A stretch of 64,000 nucleotides of DNA from JANQIO01 sp965601975. GTDB taxonomy: Bacteria > Pseudomonadota > Gammaproteobacteria > Pseudomonadales > Halieaceae. Numbering within the stretch: position 1 is the stretch's first letter; the number at the start of each line of letters is the position of its first letter. This document shows positions 25,466 to 33,457 of this stretch, piece after piece. Location of the stretch: positions 1,922,001 to 1,986,000 of the forward strand of contig OZ271856.1 in the NCBI GenBank assembly GCA_965601975.1. The letters are read 5' to 3'. The translations under genes and the position numbers were made by a program. The notes beneath the pieces were generated by a model that worked only from the letters and a program-made list of their open reading frames with translations, did not search any database and was not told where the DNA came from.

Positions 25466-26380
25466 ATGGGTGAAAGAATAAAGGCGGCCATCATCGGGCC
25501 CGGCAATATCGGGACGGATTTGCTGGTGAAGGCCATGCGCAGCGAGCTGATCGAGCCCGTGTGGATGGTGGGGGTGATCCCGGATTCCCCGGGCCTGGCC
25601 CGGGCGCAGGAGCTGGGGCTGAAGACCACCGCCGAGGGCGTCGACGGCATGCTGCCGCATATGCGCGAGGACGGTGTGCAGATCTGTTTCGATGCGACGT
25701 CCGCCGCCGTGCACGCCGAGAACAGTCGCAAGGTGAACGAGCAGGGCGCGGTCATGGTTGACCTGACGCCGGCGGCGATTGGGCCGTTCTGTGTGCCGCC
25801 GGTCAATCTCGACGAGGCCATGGCGGCCAGGGCCATGAATGTGAACATGGTGACCTGCGGAGGTCAGGCGACGATTCCACTGGTGTTTGCAGTAAGCCGC
25901 GTGCAGGAAGTCAGCTACGCGGAGATCGTCGCCACGGTGAGCTCAAAGTCTGCCGGCCCCGGCACTCGCAAGAATATCGACGAATTCACCCGCACCACCG
26001 CCGAGGGTATCCGTCGGGTCGGCGAGGCTGAGGAGGGCAAGGCGATCATTATCATCAACCCCGCCGAGCCGCCGCTGATCATGCGCGACACCATCCACTG
26101 CCTGACCCGGCACACGCCGGACCAGCAGGCCATCACCGATTCCATTCACGAGATGATTGCCGAGGTGCAGAAGTATGTGCCCGGTTACACCCTCAAGAAC
26201 GGCCCGGTGTTCGACGGCACACGCGTGTCAATCTACATGGAGGTGGAGGGCAAGGGGGATTTCCTGCCGAAGTATGCGGGGAATCTCGATATCATGACGG
26301 CTGCGGGTTTGCGAACGGCAGAAGTCTATGCAGAACAGATACTTAGCGGAAACTTCTCACCCGAAGTCTCGGCCGCATGA
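25466..26380 (+). CDS. mhpF: Acylating acetaldehyde dehydrogenase (MhpF/DmpF type)
   Basis: 304 residues. Converts acetaldehyde (or propanal) plus CoA and NAD to acyl-CoA. N-terminal nucleotide fold AAIIGPGNIGTDLL; catalytic cysteine in NMVTCGGQATIPLVFAVSR; KSAGPGTRKNIDEFTRTTA; C-terminal aldolase-docking region. It is the usual partner of the aldolase encoded next, with which the family forms a channelling complex. AGAGG lies 7 nt before the start. 196 bp carrying tandem repeats separate it from the aldolase. Confidence 0.94.
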   Translation: MGERIKAAIIGPGNIGTDLLVKAMRSELIEPVWMVGVIPDSPGLARAQELGLKTTAEGVDGMLPHMREDGVQICFDATSAAVHAENSRKVNEQGAVMVDLTPAAIGPFCVPPVNLDEAMAARAMNVNMVTCGGQATIPLVFAVSRVQEVSYAEIVATVSSKSAGPGTRKNIDEFTRTTAEGIRRVGEAEEGKAIIIINPAEPPLIMRDTIHCLTRHTPDQQAITDSIHEMIAEVQKYVPGYTLKNGPVFDGTRVSIYMEVEGKGDFLPKYAGNLDIMTAAGLRTAEVYAEQILSGNFSPEVSAA

Positions 26381-26430
26381 GCCGTGGTTCCGCGCGTCGT
26401 CACCCCCGCGCGCCGTTTACCCGGCGCACC

Positions 26431-26550
26431 GTCACCCCCGCGAAAGCGGGGGCCCATGGATGGATTCCCGCCTTCGCGGGAATGACGGGGTCGCGGGAAT
26501 GACGGGGTCGCGGGAATGACTGGTCGCGGGAATGACGGGGTCGCGGGAAT
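26431..26550. repeat. Palindromic pair and 17-bp tandem repeats
   Basis: Two GC hairpins, CCCCCGC-GAAA-GCGGGGG (26435-26452) and ATTCCCGC-CTTC-GCGGGAAT (26464-26483), joined by CCATGGATGG. They are followed by four tandem copies of GACGGGGTCGCGGGAAT (26484-26500, 26501-26517, a 16-nt variant at 26518-26533, 26534-26550). The array ends about 12 nt before the aldolase ribosome-binding site. Confidence 0.85.
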
Positions 26551-26576
26551 GACGGGCTGTAGACAGGAGAACTGAT

Positions 26577-27611
26577 ATGGACCTGAAAGGCAGGAAAATC
26601 ACCGTTCATGACATGTGCTTGCGGGACGGCATGCACCCGAAGCGTCACCTGATCACGGTGGAGCAGATGGTGACCGTGGCGAAAGCGATGGAAGAGGCCA
26701 ATGTGCCGCTGATCGAGGTGACCCACGGTGACGGGCTCGGCGGCAAGAGCGTCAACTACGGATTCCCGGCGGCTTCGGACGAGGAATACCTGCGCGCGGT
26801 CTGCAAGGTAGTCGACAACACGAAGGTATCTGCGCTGTTGCTGCCCGGCATCGGCACGGTGGACCACCTCAAGATGGCCGTGGACTGCGGTATCTCCACG
26901 ATCCGGGTGGCGACTCACTGCACCGAGGCGGATGTCTCCGAGCAGCACATCGGCATGGCCAGCCAGATCGACGGCCTCGACACCGTGGGCTTCCTGATGA
27001 TGGCGCATATGATCGAGGCGGAGGACCTCGTCGAGCAGCTCAGGCTGATGGAATCCTACGGCGCCAACTGCGTGTACATCACCGACTCCGCCGGCTACAT
27101 GCTGCCGGACGACGTGACCTCCCGGGTGGCCCTGGCCCGGAAGGAACTCAAGCCCGAGACCGAAATCGGTTTTCACGGCCACCACAATCTCGCCATGGGT
27201 ATCGCCAATTCCCTGGCGGCGGTAGAGGCGGGGGCCAATCGCATCGACGGCTCCATGGCGGGCCTTGGCGCCGGCGCCGGCAATACGCCGCTGGAAGTCT
27301 TTATCGCCGTCTGTGAGCGCATGGGTATCGAGACCGGCGTCGACCTGTTCAAGGCTATGGATATCGCCGAGGACCTGATCGTGCCGATGATGGACGACAT
27401 GGTGCGGGTGGATCGCGACGCCCTCACCCTGGGCTACGCCGGCGTGTATTCCTCCTTCCTGCTGTTTGCCAAGCGCAGCGCAGAAAAATACAACCTGTCC
27501 TCACGCGACATTCTCGTTGAACTGGGCCGCCGAAAGACTGTGGGCGGCCAGGAGGACATGATCGAGGACCTCGCCCTCGACATGGCACGTGAAGCTGGCA
27601 GCCAATCGTGA
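26577..27611 (+). CDS. mhpE: 4-hydroxy-2-oxovalerate aldolase (MhpE/DmpG type)
   Basis: 344 residues, DRE-TIM metallolyase. Splits 4-hydroxy-2-oxovalerate (or the hexanoate homologue) to pyruvate and an aldehyde. Marks: ITVHDMCLRDGMHPKRH at the N-terminus (metal and catalytic arginine), IEVTHGDGLGG, YITDSAGYMLPDDV, and the metal histidines in IGFHGHHNLAMGIANS. The C-terminal helical domain that contacts the dehydrogenase is present. GGAGA lies 8 nt ahead of ATG 26577. The stop overlaps the next start by 4 bp. Confidence 0.95.
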   Translation: MDLKGRKITVHDMCLRDGMHPKRHLITVEQMVTVAKAMEEANVPLIEVTHGDGLGGKSVNYGFPAASDEEYLRAVCKVVDNTKVSALLLPGIGTVDHLKMAVDCGISTIRVATHCTEADVSEQHIGMASQIDGLDTVGFLMMAHMIEAEDLVEQLRLMESYGANCVYITDSAGYMLPDDVTSRVALARKELKPETEIGFHGHHNLAMGIANSLAAVEAGANRIDGSMAGLGAGAGNTPLEVFIAVCERMGIETGVDLFKAMDIAEDLIVPMMDDMVRVDRDALTLGYAGVYSSFLLFAKRSAEKYNLSSRDILVELGRRKTVGGQEDMIEDLALDMAREAGSQS

Positions 27612-28240
27612 AGCCTGCGCGATGGTGGCTTCCGCTTGCGCTGCTGGCCCTCGTGGGCTGCGCCAGCAATGCCGAAATTACCTATAGCTGGACGGCGAAA
27701 GATATCGCCGAGTATGAGGGTGGCGAGGGCGTGCTGGTGCTCGCGATTTCAAAAGACCTGGAGCCCCGTAAACGTTTCGAGACCGCGTTTACCGAGGCGC
27801 TGGTCGCGCGGGGCGTGCGCGCCGTGGCCAGCTATACACTGAACCCCGCCAGCGAGATCAAGCGTGAGGACGTGGTGGCGATGTCCAGCCAGGCGGATCT
27901 CGACACGGTCCTGGTGACGAGCTTCGCCGGCCGCGATGAAATGGAAGTGTTGCATCCCGGCCGAACCTACTATGGCGTCGCGCCCGTCTATTCTCCCAGC
28001 GGCGGCTACTACGGCCGCGGCCGGGTGTACGGCGTACCCTATGAAGTCGCCCATGTGCCGGACTTCTACTCGCAGCACAAGTCTCTGCACCTCGAAGCCA
28101 ACCTGTATTACATCGCGGACGGCAACCATCTCTGGCAGGCCGCAGCAGGCATCACGGAGACCGACAATCAGAAGCAAATGGTCGAGGGCTTTATCCACTC
28201 GTTCATGGACCAGCTGCAGGAAGATCGCCTGGTCCGCTAG
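27608..28240 (+). CDS. DUF4136-like lipoprotein
   Basis: 210 residues from a GTG that overlaps the aldolase stop (GTGA). A lipoprotein signal ends LVGC at residues 15-18. The body resembles the DUF4136 layout (ISKDLEPRKRFETAFTEALVARG, later WQAAAGITETDNQKQMVEGFIHSFMDQL). A Gly/Tyr-rich patch lies at about residues 118-140. Envelope protein of unknown role; coupling to a catabolic gene may be accidental. Confidence 0.75.
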   Translation: MKPARWWLPLALLALVGCASNAEITYSWTAKDIAEYEGGEGVLVLAISKDLEPRKRFETAFTEALVARGVRAVASYTLNPASEIKREDVVAMSSQADLDTVLVTSFAGRDEMEVLHPGRTYYGVAPVYSPSGGYYGRGRVYGVPYEVAHVPDFYSQHKSLHLEANLYYIADGNHLWQAAAGITETDNQKQMVEGFIHSFMDQLQEDRLVR

Positions 28241-28310
28241 CGCCGGCAGGATCTGGCTGGTCGCCCGCCGACAGAAAAATCCTTCACGCTACCTCCAACA
28301 CTTGTAAGCA

Positions 28311-28335
28311 CCGCCGGTCTTATCGGCGGCTTCTT
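28311..28335 (+). terminator. Probable terminator after the lipoprotein gene
   Basis: CCGCCG-GTCTTAT-CGGCGG followed by CTTCTT. The stem is short (6 bp) and the T-run interrupted, but the position between two plus-strand units fits. Confidence 0.4.
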
Positions 28336-28387
28336 GCAAGCTGTCGGCGCATGGGCCGGCGATTCTCTTCGAACTGGAGGTAATGCG

Positions 28388-29311
28388 ATGAACACGCAGC
28401 AGCGAAAGACTCTGGCCAAGGCCGCCTGCCTGGGCGCCTTTGCCGCACTCGGCGCAAACACGGCAGTGGCTACCGAACCCTGCGGGGATTTTGGTGAGTG
28501 CAAGACCCTGGTGGAAATCAACGCCTCGGACGGCGATATCGGCTTTCATTTTCTCTCGGACGGGGACGACCTCAAGATGACCCGACTGGTCGATCCCAAC
28601 GGCGACAAGATCTTCCGGGCCCGCGCCCGCAACGCGCTGGAAGAGCAGACCTTCACCGAGATGTTTGTGGAGAGCGCGGAGCCGCTCTGCTTCGACCCGC
28701 TGACCGACGACGACCCGGAAAACGATGACGAGGACTTCCGCACACTGGAGGACTTCCTGGCGCTGTGGACACCGGGCACCTATCGCTTCATTGGCCGCGA
28801 CCCGGATGGTGAGCTCGCCCTTGGAGAAACCACGCTGGGCTTCGACCTGCCCGCGGCGCCCGCAGACCTCGCCTACAGCGGCGGTATGATCACATGGGCC
28901 CCGGGCGACGACCTGGGTGAATGTGCGGACAGTGAGCGCCTGCAGGGCCTTGTCGACATGGGCATGCTGCCAGAGCACCCGGAGGACGTTACCGTTGCCG
29001 CATGGGAAGTCGTGTTGGAGCCGGACCTGGAGGACGGTGATCCCGTTGCCGACGAAATCTTCACCCTTCGCATCTCGGGCGAACTCGACACCCTCGCGCT
29101 GAGTGTTCCCATGGAGTACCTGGTATCGCTGCCCGAGGATACGCCCGCCAAGCTGGAAATCCTCGCCATCGGCGAAGGCGATAACGCCACCGCCAGCGAA
29201 ATCGACGGAATCTGCCTGAATGAGGACGATGGCTGCGATGAAGACGACGACGATGACGATGACGACGACGATGATGAGGATGACGACGACGAGGATGACG
29301 ACGACGCGTGA
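28388..29311 (+). CDS. Secreted acidic protein with poly-aspartate tail
   Basis: 307 residues from ATG 28388 (GGAGG upstream). A signal peptide ends near ANTAVA. The body has ECKTLVEINASDGDIGFHF, a PNGDKIFRARA turn, and a C-terminal region resembling an Ig-like strand set (AAWEVVLEPDLEDGDPVADE). The last about 30 residues are almost only Asp and Glu (two runs separated by E), encoded by GAC/GAT/GAG triplets. Such tails can bind calcium or mineral surfaces. Family not recognised. A strong terminator isolates it from the sigma factor gene. Confidence 0.7.
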   Translation: MNTQQRKTLAKAACLGAFAALGANTAVATEPCGDFGECKTLVEINASDGDIGFHFLSDGDDLKMTRLVDPNGDKIFRARARNALEEQTFTEMFVESAEPLCFDPLTDDDPENDDEDFRTLEDFLALWTPGTYRFIGRDPDGELALGETTLGFDLPAAPADLAYSGGMITWAPGDDLGECADSERLQGLVDMGMLPEHPEDVTVAAWEVVLEPDLEDGDPVADEIFTLRISGELDTLALSVPMEYLVSLPEDTPAKLEILAIGEGDNATASEIDGICLNEDDGCDEDDDDDDDDDDDEDDDDEDDDDA

Positions 29312-29324
29312 AGTCCCACTCCCT

Positions 29325-29352
29325 GATGCCCCGACGTGGCGGGGCATCTTTT
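29325..29352 (+). terminator. Rho-independent terminator
   Basis: GATGCCCCG-ACGTGG-CGGGGCATC (9 bp) followed by TTTT, 13 bp past the stop of the acidic protein gene. Confidence 0.75.
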
Positions 29353-29377
29353 CCGGTTGCGGACGTATACTGCGCTG

Positions 29378-30019
29378 ATGGCTGAACCCACCGACTCAAC
29401 CCTGCGACTGCGGCAGGACCGGGCGCTCGCGGCGGCCGTGCTCAAGGGAGAAGAGCGCGCGCTGCGACAGTTCATGGACGAGTACTTTCCTCGCCTGTAC
29501 CGCTACGCCCGGCACCGCCTGGGAAACCTGGCCGACGTGGACGAGGTGGTGCAGGCGACCCTGTCACAGGCGGCCAGGCGCCTCGAAACCTATCGCGGCG
29601 AGGCGACCCTGCTGACCTGGATGGTGCAGATCTGCCGCCACGAGATCTCGAAGACGCTGAAGCGCGCCGAGCGGGCCGACATGATGGAGCCGTTCCTGAA
29701 TGATGACCTGCTGAAGGCCGTGGTGGAGCAGGTCGCCGACGAGAGCCTGTCTCCGGAACTGCAGGCAACCCGCGGCGAACTGGTCAGCCTGGTGCAGTTT
29801 GCCCTCGACCAGCTGCCGGAGCACTACGCGAAAGCGCTGGAAATGAAGTACGTACTGGGCTTCGGGTCGCGGGAAATCGCCGAGGCCATGGGCAGTTCGG
29901 ACGAGGCCACGCAGTCTCTGCTGGCCCGCGCCCGGCGGGCCTTCCGTGAAGTGTGCGGTGAGGCACTTCGAACACTGTTTGACGAATCGGGCGGTTCGCC
30001 CGGCGGGTTGCACCCATGA
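29378..30019 (+). CDS. ECF-type RNA polymerase sigma factor
   Basis: 213 residues. Sigma-2 (RQFMDEYFPRLYRYARHRLG, ADVDEVVQATLSQAARRLETYRGEATLLTWMVQICRHEI) and sigma-4 (LPEHYAKALEMKYVLGFGSREIAEAMG, ATQSLLARARRAFRE) are both complete. ATG 29378 begins just before sigma-2. The stop overlaps the fecR-like gene by 4 bp (ATGA), so the sigma factor and its membrane regulator are made together. Confidence 0.93.
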   Translation: MAEPTDSTLRLRQDRALAAAVLKGEERALRQFMDEYFPRLYRYARHRLGNLADVDEVVQATLSQAARRLETYRGEATLLTWMVQICRHEISKTLKRAERADMMEPFLNDDLLKAVVEQVADESLSPELQATRGELVSLVQFALDQLPEHYAKALEMKYVLGFGSREIAEAMGSSDEATQSLLARARRAFREVCGEALRTLFDESGGSPGGLHP

Positions 30020-31005
30020 ACGACGACAACGAGCACAACGACAAGGACATCGCCCGGCTGCTGGAAGCGGCGGGACCCCGCGAGGCGATGCCCGATGAGT
30101 TGAGAGAGCGCTGGGAAGCGCATTTCCGCAGCGAACTGGCCGAGGCCCGGCCTGCGAGTCGCCGCCGCTTTGCGCTGCCGCTGGCTGCGCTGGCGGCCAG
30201 CGTGCTGGTGTTGATGCTGGTGCTGGACCACTTTGCCGCCGCCCCTGCCGGCGCGCTGCCGGTGCAGGTGGTGGCTGTGGTCGGGTCAGCGGACATTCAG
30301 CTCGGTGAGAATCGTCGGCTGTCTGCGGTACCCGGCCAGAATCTCTCCGCCGGCGCCACCCTGGAAACCGGCGACGACAGCCGGCTGGCCCTGAACTGGG
30401 CGGGATTCGACGTGCGGCTCAATGCCGGGACGCGGCTCAAGCTGGAGAGCGATCGGCTGTCCCTGGAGCGTGGCGAGGTCTATGTCAGCGACGTGGGCAG
30501 GCGCACGCAGCTGCGCTCCGCGACGGTGCAGACACCGATCGCCACGGTTCGCGACATCGGTACCCAGTTCAAGGTTCGCTTTGACCGGCAGACGTTGACG
30601 ACCAGCGTACGCGAGGGCAGCGTGATAGTGGCGACCGCGAACGCCGAGCACCGCGCCGACGCCGCCGCGGGGGCGGGCCGCACGTTTGTCGTGAACGCTG
30701 ACGAGAGTTTCCAGGTCCTCGCCGACAGCTCGGACTGGAGCTGGATCTACCCCGTGTCCCGCCGCTTCGAGCTGGAAGGCCGCACGGTGCTGGACTTCCT
30801 GCGCTGGTCGACCAGCGAATCCGGGCGCGAACTGAGGTTCACCGCAGAGGCGGTGTCGCTGGCGGCGCGCAATACCCGCTTCTCCGGCGCTGTCGACATA
30901 TCCGGGATGGACCCGGAGGAGGCGGTCGGAATCGTGCTGTCAACCACGCGTTTCGACGCCAGGCGCGAGCCCGGCGTCCTGCTGGTGTCTCGACGCCTAG
31001 AATGA
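30016..31005 (+). CDS. FecR-family anti-sigma/signal transducer
   Basis: 329 residues. Cytoplasmic N-terminus (about 1-55, acting on the sigma factor), one membrane segment (FALPLAALAASVLVLMLVL), then the periplasmic FecR domain (VVGSADIQLGENRR, LETGDDSRLALNWAGFDVRLN, GEVYVSDV, TPIATVRDIGTQFKVRFD, TSVREGSV). The last about 75 residues look like an STN-type or DUF4974-like domain (DISGMDPEEAVGIVLSTTRF). Pairs with the sigma factor upstream and probably with the STN receptor converging from the other side; the 3' ends overlap by 9 bp. Confidence 0.9.
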   Translation: MNDDNEHNDKDIARLLEAAGPREAMPDELRERWEAHFRSELAEARPASRRRFALPLAALAASVLVLMLVLDHFAAAPAGALPVQVVAVVGSADIQLGENRRLSAVPGQNLSAGATLETGDDSRLALNWAGFDVRLNAGTRLKLESDRLSLERGEVYVSDVGRRTQLRSATVQTPIATVRDIGTQFKVRFDRQTLTTSVREGSVIVATANAEHRADAAAGAGRTFVVNADESFQVLADSSDWSWIYPVSRRFELEGRTVLDFLRWSTSESGRELRFTAEAVSLAARNTRFSGAVDISGMDPEEAVGIVLSTTRFDARREPGVLLVSRRLE

Positions 31006-33291
31006 CAGCGTGATCCCCACGGACGGCACCAGGTCCAGCAGGGTCTCCTGGTCGGGCTCCAGCGTGTAGCCGCCGTCGACTTCTTCCTCATCGTAATCGA
31101 TACCGGCCTGGTTGCTGCGGTCGGTGATGTTGCTGATATCGGCAAAGACTTCGACGCGGGCGCGGCGAAAATCCCAGCGATAGCGCGCGCTGATGTCGAT
31201 GGAAACGTGATCGCGGAGTTCGGTGTTGTTGAGGTAGTCGACAATATCGATGGGGTCGTCTTCCGGGATGAAGGCGGGCAGGCGGGAGCTGCGCCAGCCC
31301 GAGTGCCACAGTGCCGCGATGGCGATACTGAAGTTGTCTTCCTGCCACAGCAGGCTGGCGTTGACGGTGTGTTCCTGCGCCCAGCGCCGATCGACCCAGG
31401 TGTCCTCGAGCTTGTCCTCCGCTTTCATGTAGCTGTAGCGGAGCTGTCCGGACAGGGTGGCAGTAAAGGCGTGCTGCAGGTCGATGTCCACACCGTAGGC
31501 CCGGGCCTCCTCCGGCAGCAGCCCCAGCCGGTCCGACTCCATTTCCGGTAGCAGTACAAAGGGATTGAAGACGTTCTCGAAGCGGCCCTTGGGATCCTCG
31601 TAATCCTTGTAGTAAGCCTCCAGGACAAGGTCCCAGTCGCCGCGTGACAGCTCCATCCCCGCCACCACCTGGTCGCTGCGCTGGGGGCGGTAGAACTGTT
31701 CGATGCCATCGAGTACCTGCAGTTCCTGGATGCCCTCGGCCTGGTAGAAGCGCCCCAGGCTGAGCCGCAGCCGCAATTCGTCGCTGGCGTCGAAGGCAAG
31801 GCCGATGCGGGGCGCCAGTTGGTGGTTGGTACCGCTGTCGAGGTAATAGTCCTGCCAGTCCCAGCGCAGGCCGGGCTGTAGCAGCCAGCGCTCGCCCAGC
31901 GACCATTCCCCGGCCCAATAGGCGCTGCCATAGAGGCCGTCCGGCGACAGGCGGATGTCGCGCTGGATGTCCCGTTCGGTGCCGATGATGTCGGCAAGGT
32001 CGCCGCGGTCGATCACGCTTCGGTTGTCGTAGCTTGCGTCGGAGTAGTCCAGCTGCCAGCCAAACTCGTGAATGACAGCGCCCCGCAGCCAGCGAAAATC
32101 GTGGCGTAGTCCGATTCGTTCCACCTGCTGTTCGTAGTCGAGGAAACTGCCGGGTTCTTCCGGCTCATCCTCGATTTCGATATTGACCTGCCGTTTTTCG
32201 CGCTTGAAGTCGATGCCCGACACGGTGAGCCAGCTGTGTAGCTGATCGGAAAACTGGTAATCCAGACGCACCCAGCCGTGCCAGCTGTCAATCTGGGAAG
32301 ATGCCCGTTCGCCGATATCCTCAAACTCGATGTCATCCTCGGAGTAGGTCAGCCCCATATCCAGGTTCAGCCCTGGCCAGGCCGAGCTGCTGAAGCGCAG
32401 GCTGGCATCCCGGTATTCCGGGTCGCCGGAGCGGGTGTCGATATAGTCGGTAAGGTCGCTGAGGTCACCCTGGTGATAGGATACGCCCCAGAATCCCCTG
32501 TCATTCGGCAGGGCCTGCCGGGTGTTGACGAAGGACGCGAAGCTGGAGATGCCGAGATGGGTGGCGTACTCGCGGTCGGTCCATGCATTGCTGATATCCA
32601 TGACACCGCTCATGCGATTGCCGTAGCGGGAAGGGAAGCCACCGGTATAGAAGTCCACGGACTCTACCGTGAGGTAATCCAGCGTACTGTAGGCGCTGTG
32701 GTAGTCGGCCAGGTGGAACGGCTCGATCAACTCGATCCCATCCTGGAGGATCAGCAGTTCGTCCTTGAGTCCGCCCCGGATGTGGGGCTTGGCGGATATT
32801 CCGACGCTGGAGACTCCGGGTACCCGCAGCGTTGCCCGGGCCAGGTCCGACGCCAGGCTCGGGGTTGTCGCCAGTTCCCTGGCTGACAGGCGCCGGCTGG
32901 AAGAGGCGCCCGCATACTCGGGGAACTGGTAGCGCGAACCGGTCACGATCACGGTTTCCCGCCCGGGCGCGACGCTCGCATTACTGGCCGTTACCGGCGG
33001 GAGTGTCGGTCCGGCTCGAATGAGCCAGACGCTGCCTTCCTGCTCCAGTTTCAGGCCCAGCTGCGGCAGCGCGTCGGCCAGGGCTTCCAGGGATGCCTCG
33101 TTCGCGCTTACGCGCATACTGCCGTGCACCAGGTCTGAGCTGTAGAGAACGCTGTGGCCCTGTTCCCGGATCGCCGCGATCAAGTCCACCAGGCGCACCT
33201 CTGCCGCGGCTGCGGTCTGGGGCAGCATTGCCAGCCCCACCAGCAGCAGTCGATACCACCCCGTCAGTCGATGGTGTGCTTCCAGCTTCAG
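30997..33291 (-). CDS. TonB-dependent receptor with N-terminal STN signalling domain
   Basis: 764 residues from the proposed CTG start at 33291. A GGAGG lies 9 nt before this CTG and gives a full signal peptide (KLEAHHRLTGWYRLLLVGL to TAAAA). The first regular start is GTG 33240, which would cut the signal peptide and has no Shine-Dalgarno. After the signal comes an STN domain (LVDLIAAIREQGHSVLYSSD, LADALPQLGLKLE), then a plug (VSSVGISAKPHIRGGLKDEL, LQDGIELIEPFHLADYHSAY) and a 22-strand-type barrel ending VPSVGITLSF. The STN domain is how FecA-like receptors signal to FecR. Ligand unknown. Confidence 0.88.
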   Translation of the reverse strand: MKLEAHHRLTGWYRLLLVGLAMLPQTAAAAEVRLVDLIAAIREQGHSVLYSSDLVHGSMRVSANEASLEALADALPQLGLKLEQEGSVWLIRAGPTLPPVTASNASVAPGRETVIVTGSRYQFPEYAGASSSRRLSARELATTPSLASDLARATLRVPGVSSVGISAKPHIRGGLKDELLILQDGIELIEPFHLADYHSAYSTLDYLTVESVDFYTGGFPSRYGNRMSGVMDISNAWTDREYATHLGISSFASFVNTRQALPNDRGFWGVSYHQGDLSDLTDYIDTRSGDPEYRDASLRFSSSAWPGLNLDMGLTYSEDDIEFEDIGERASSQIDSWHGWVRLDYQFSDQLHSWLTVSGIDFKREKRQVNIEIEDEPEEPGSFLDYEQQVERIGLRHDFRWLRGAVIHEFGWQLDYSDASYDNRSVIDRGDLADIIGTERDIQRDIRLSPDGLYGSAYWAGEWSLGERWLLQPGLRWDWQDYYLDSGTNHQLAPRIGLAFDASDELRLRLSLGRFYQAEGIQELQVLDGIEQFYRPQRSDQVVAGMELSRGDWDLVLEAYYKDYEDPKGRFENVFNPFVLLPEMESDRLGLLPEEARAYGVDIDLQHAFTATLSGQLRYSYMKAEDKLEDTWVDRRWAQEHTVNASLLWQEDNFSIAIAALWHSGWRSSRLPAFIPEDDPIDIVDYLNNTELRDHVSIDISARYRWDFRRARVEVFADISNITDRSNQAGIDYDEEEVDGGYTLEPDQETLLDLVPSVGITLSF

Positions 33292-33371
33292 CGCGCCTTA
33301 CCTCCGGACCCCTCTCCCTACAGTAGCAAAGGCCGACAGATTTTCTCGGCAGCGGGGCTCCAAAGGTTAGA

Positions 33372-33401
33372 GGGCGCGACCGCCGAAAATCCGTCGCGCC
33401 C
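33372..33401. other. Hairpin between the MFS gene and the STN receptor gene
   Basis: GGGCGCGAC (33372-33380) pairs with GTCGCGCCC (33393-33401), 9 bp around a 12-nt loop. There is no T-run on the minus strand, so it is not a clear terminator. A second stem, CAGCCGG/CCGGCTG, lies at about 33426-33453. Confidence 0.4.
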
Positions 33402-33457
33402 CGTGGGGTATTTGTGTCTCGCCTTCAGCCGGTGGCCGGAAGGTTGCCGGCTGCTTT

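Noticed and set aside
26484..26550. CRISPR-like array
   Set aside because: Units are 17 bp, contiguous and without spacers; this is a simple tandem repeat.
33420..33457. Terminator for the MFS gene
   Set aside because: The CAGCCGG/CCGGCTG stem is followed by T residues only on the plus strand, whereas the gene reads on the minus strand.
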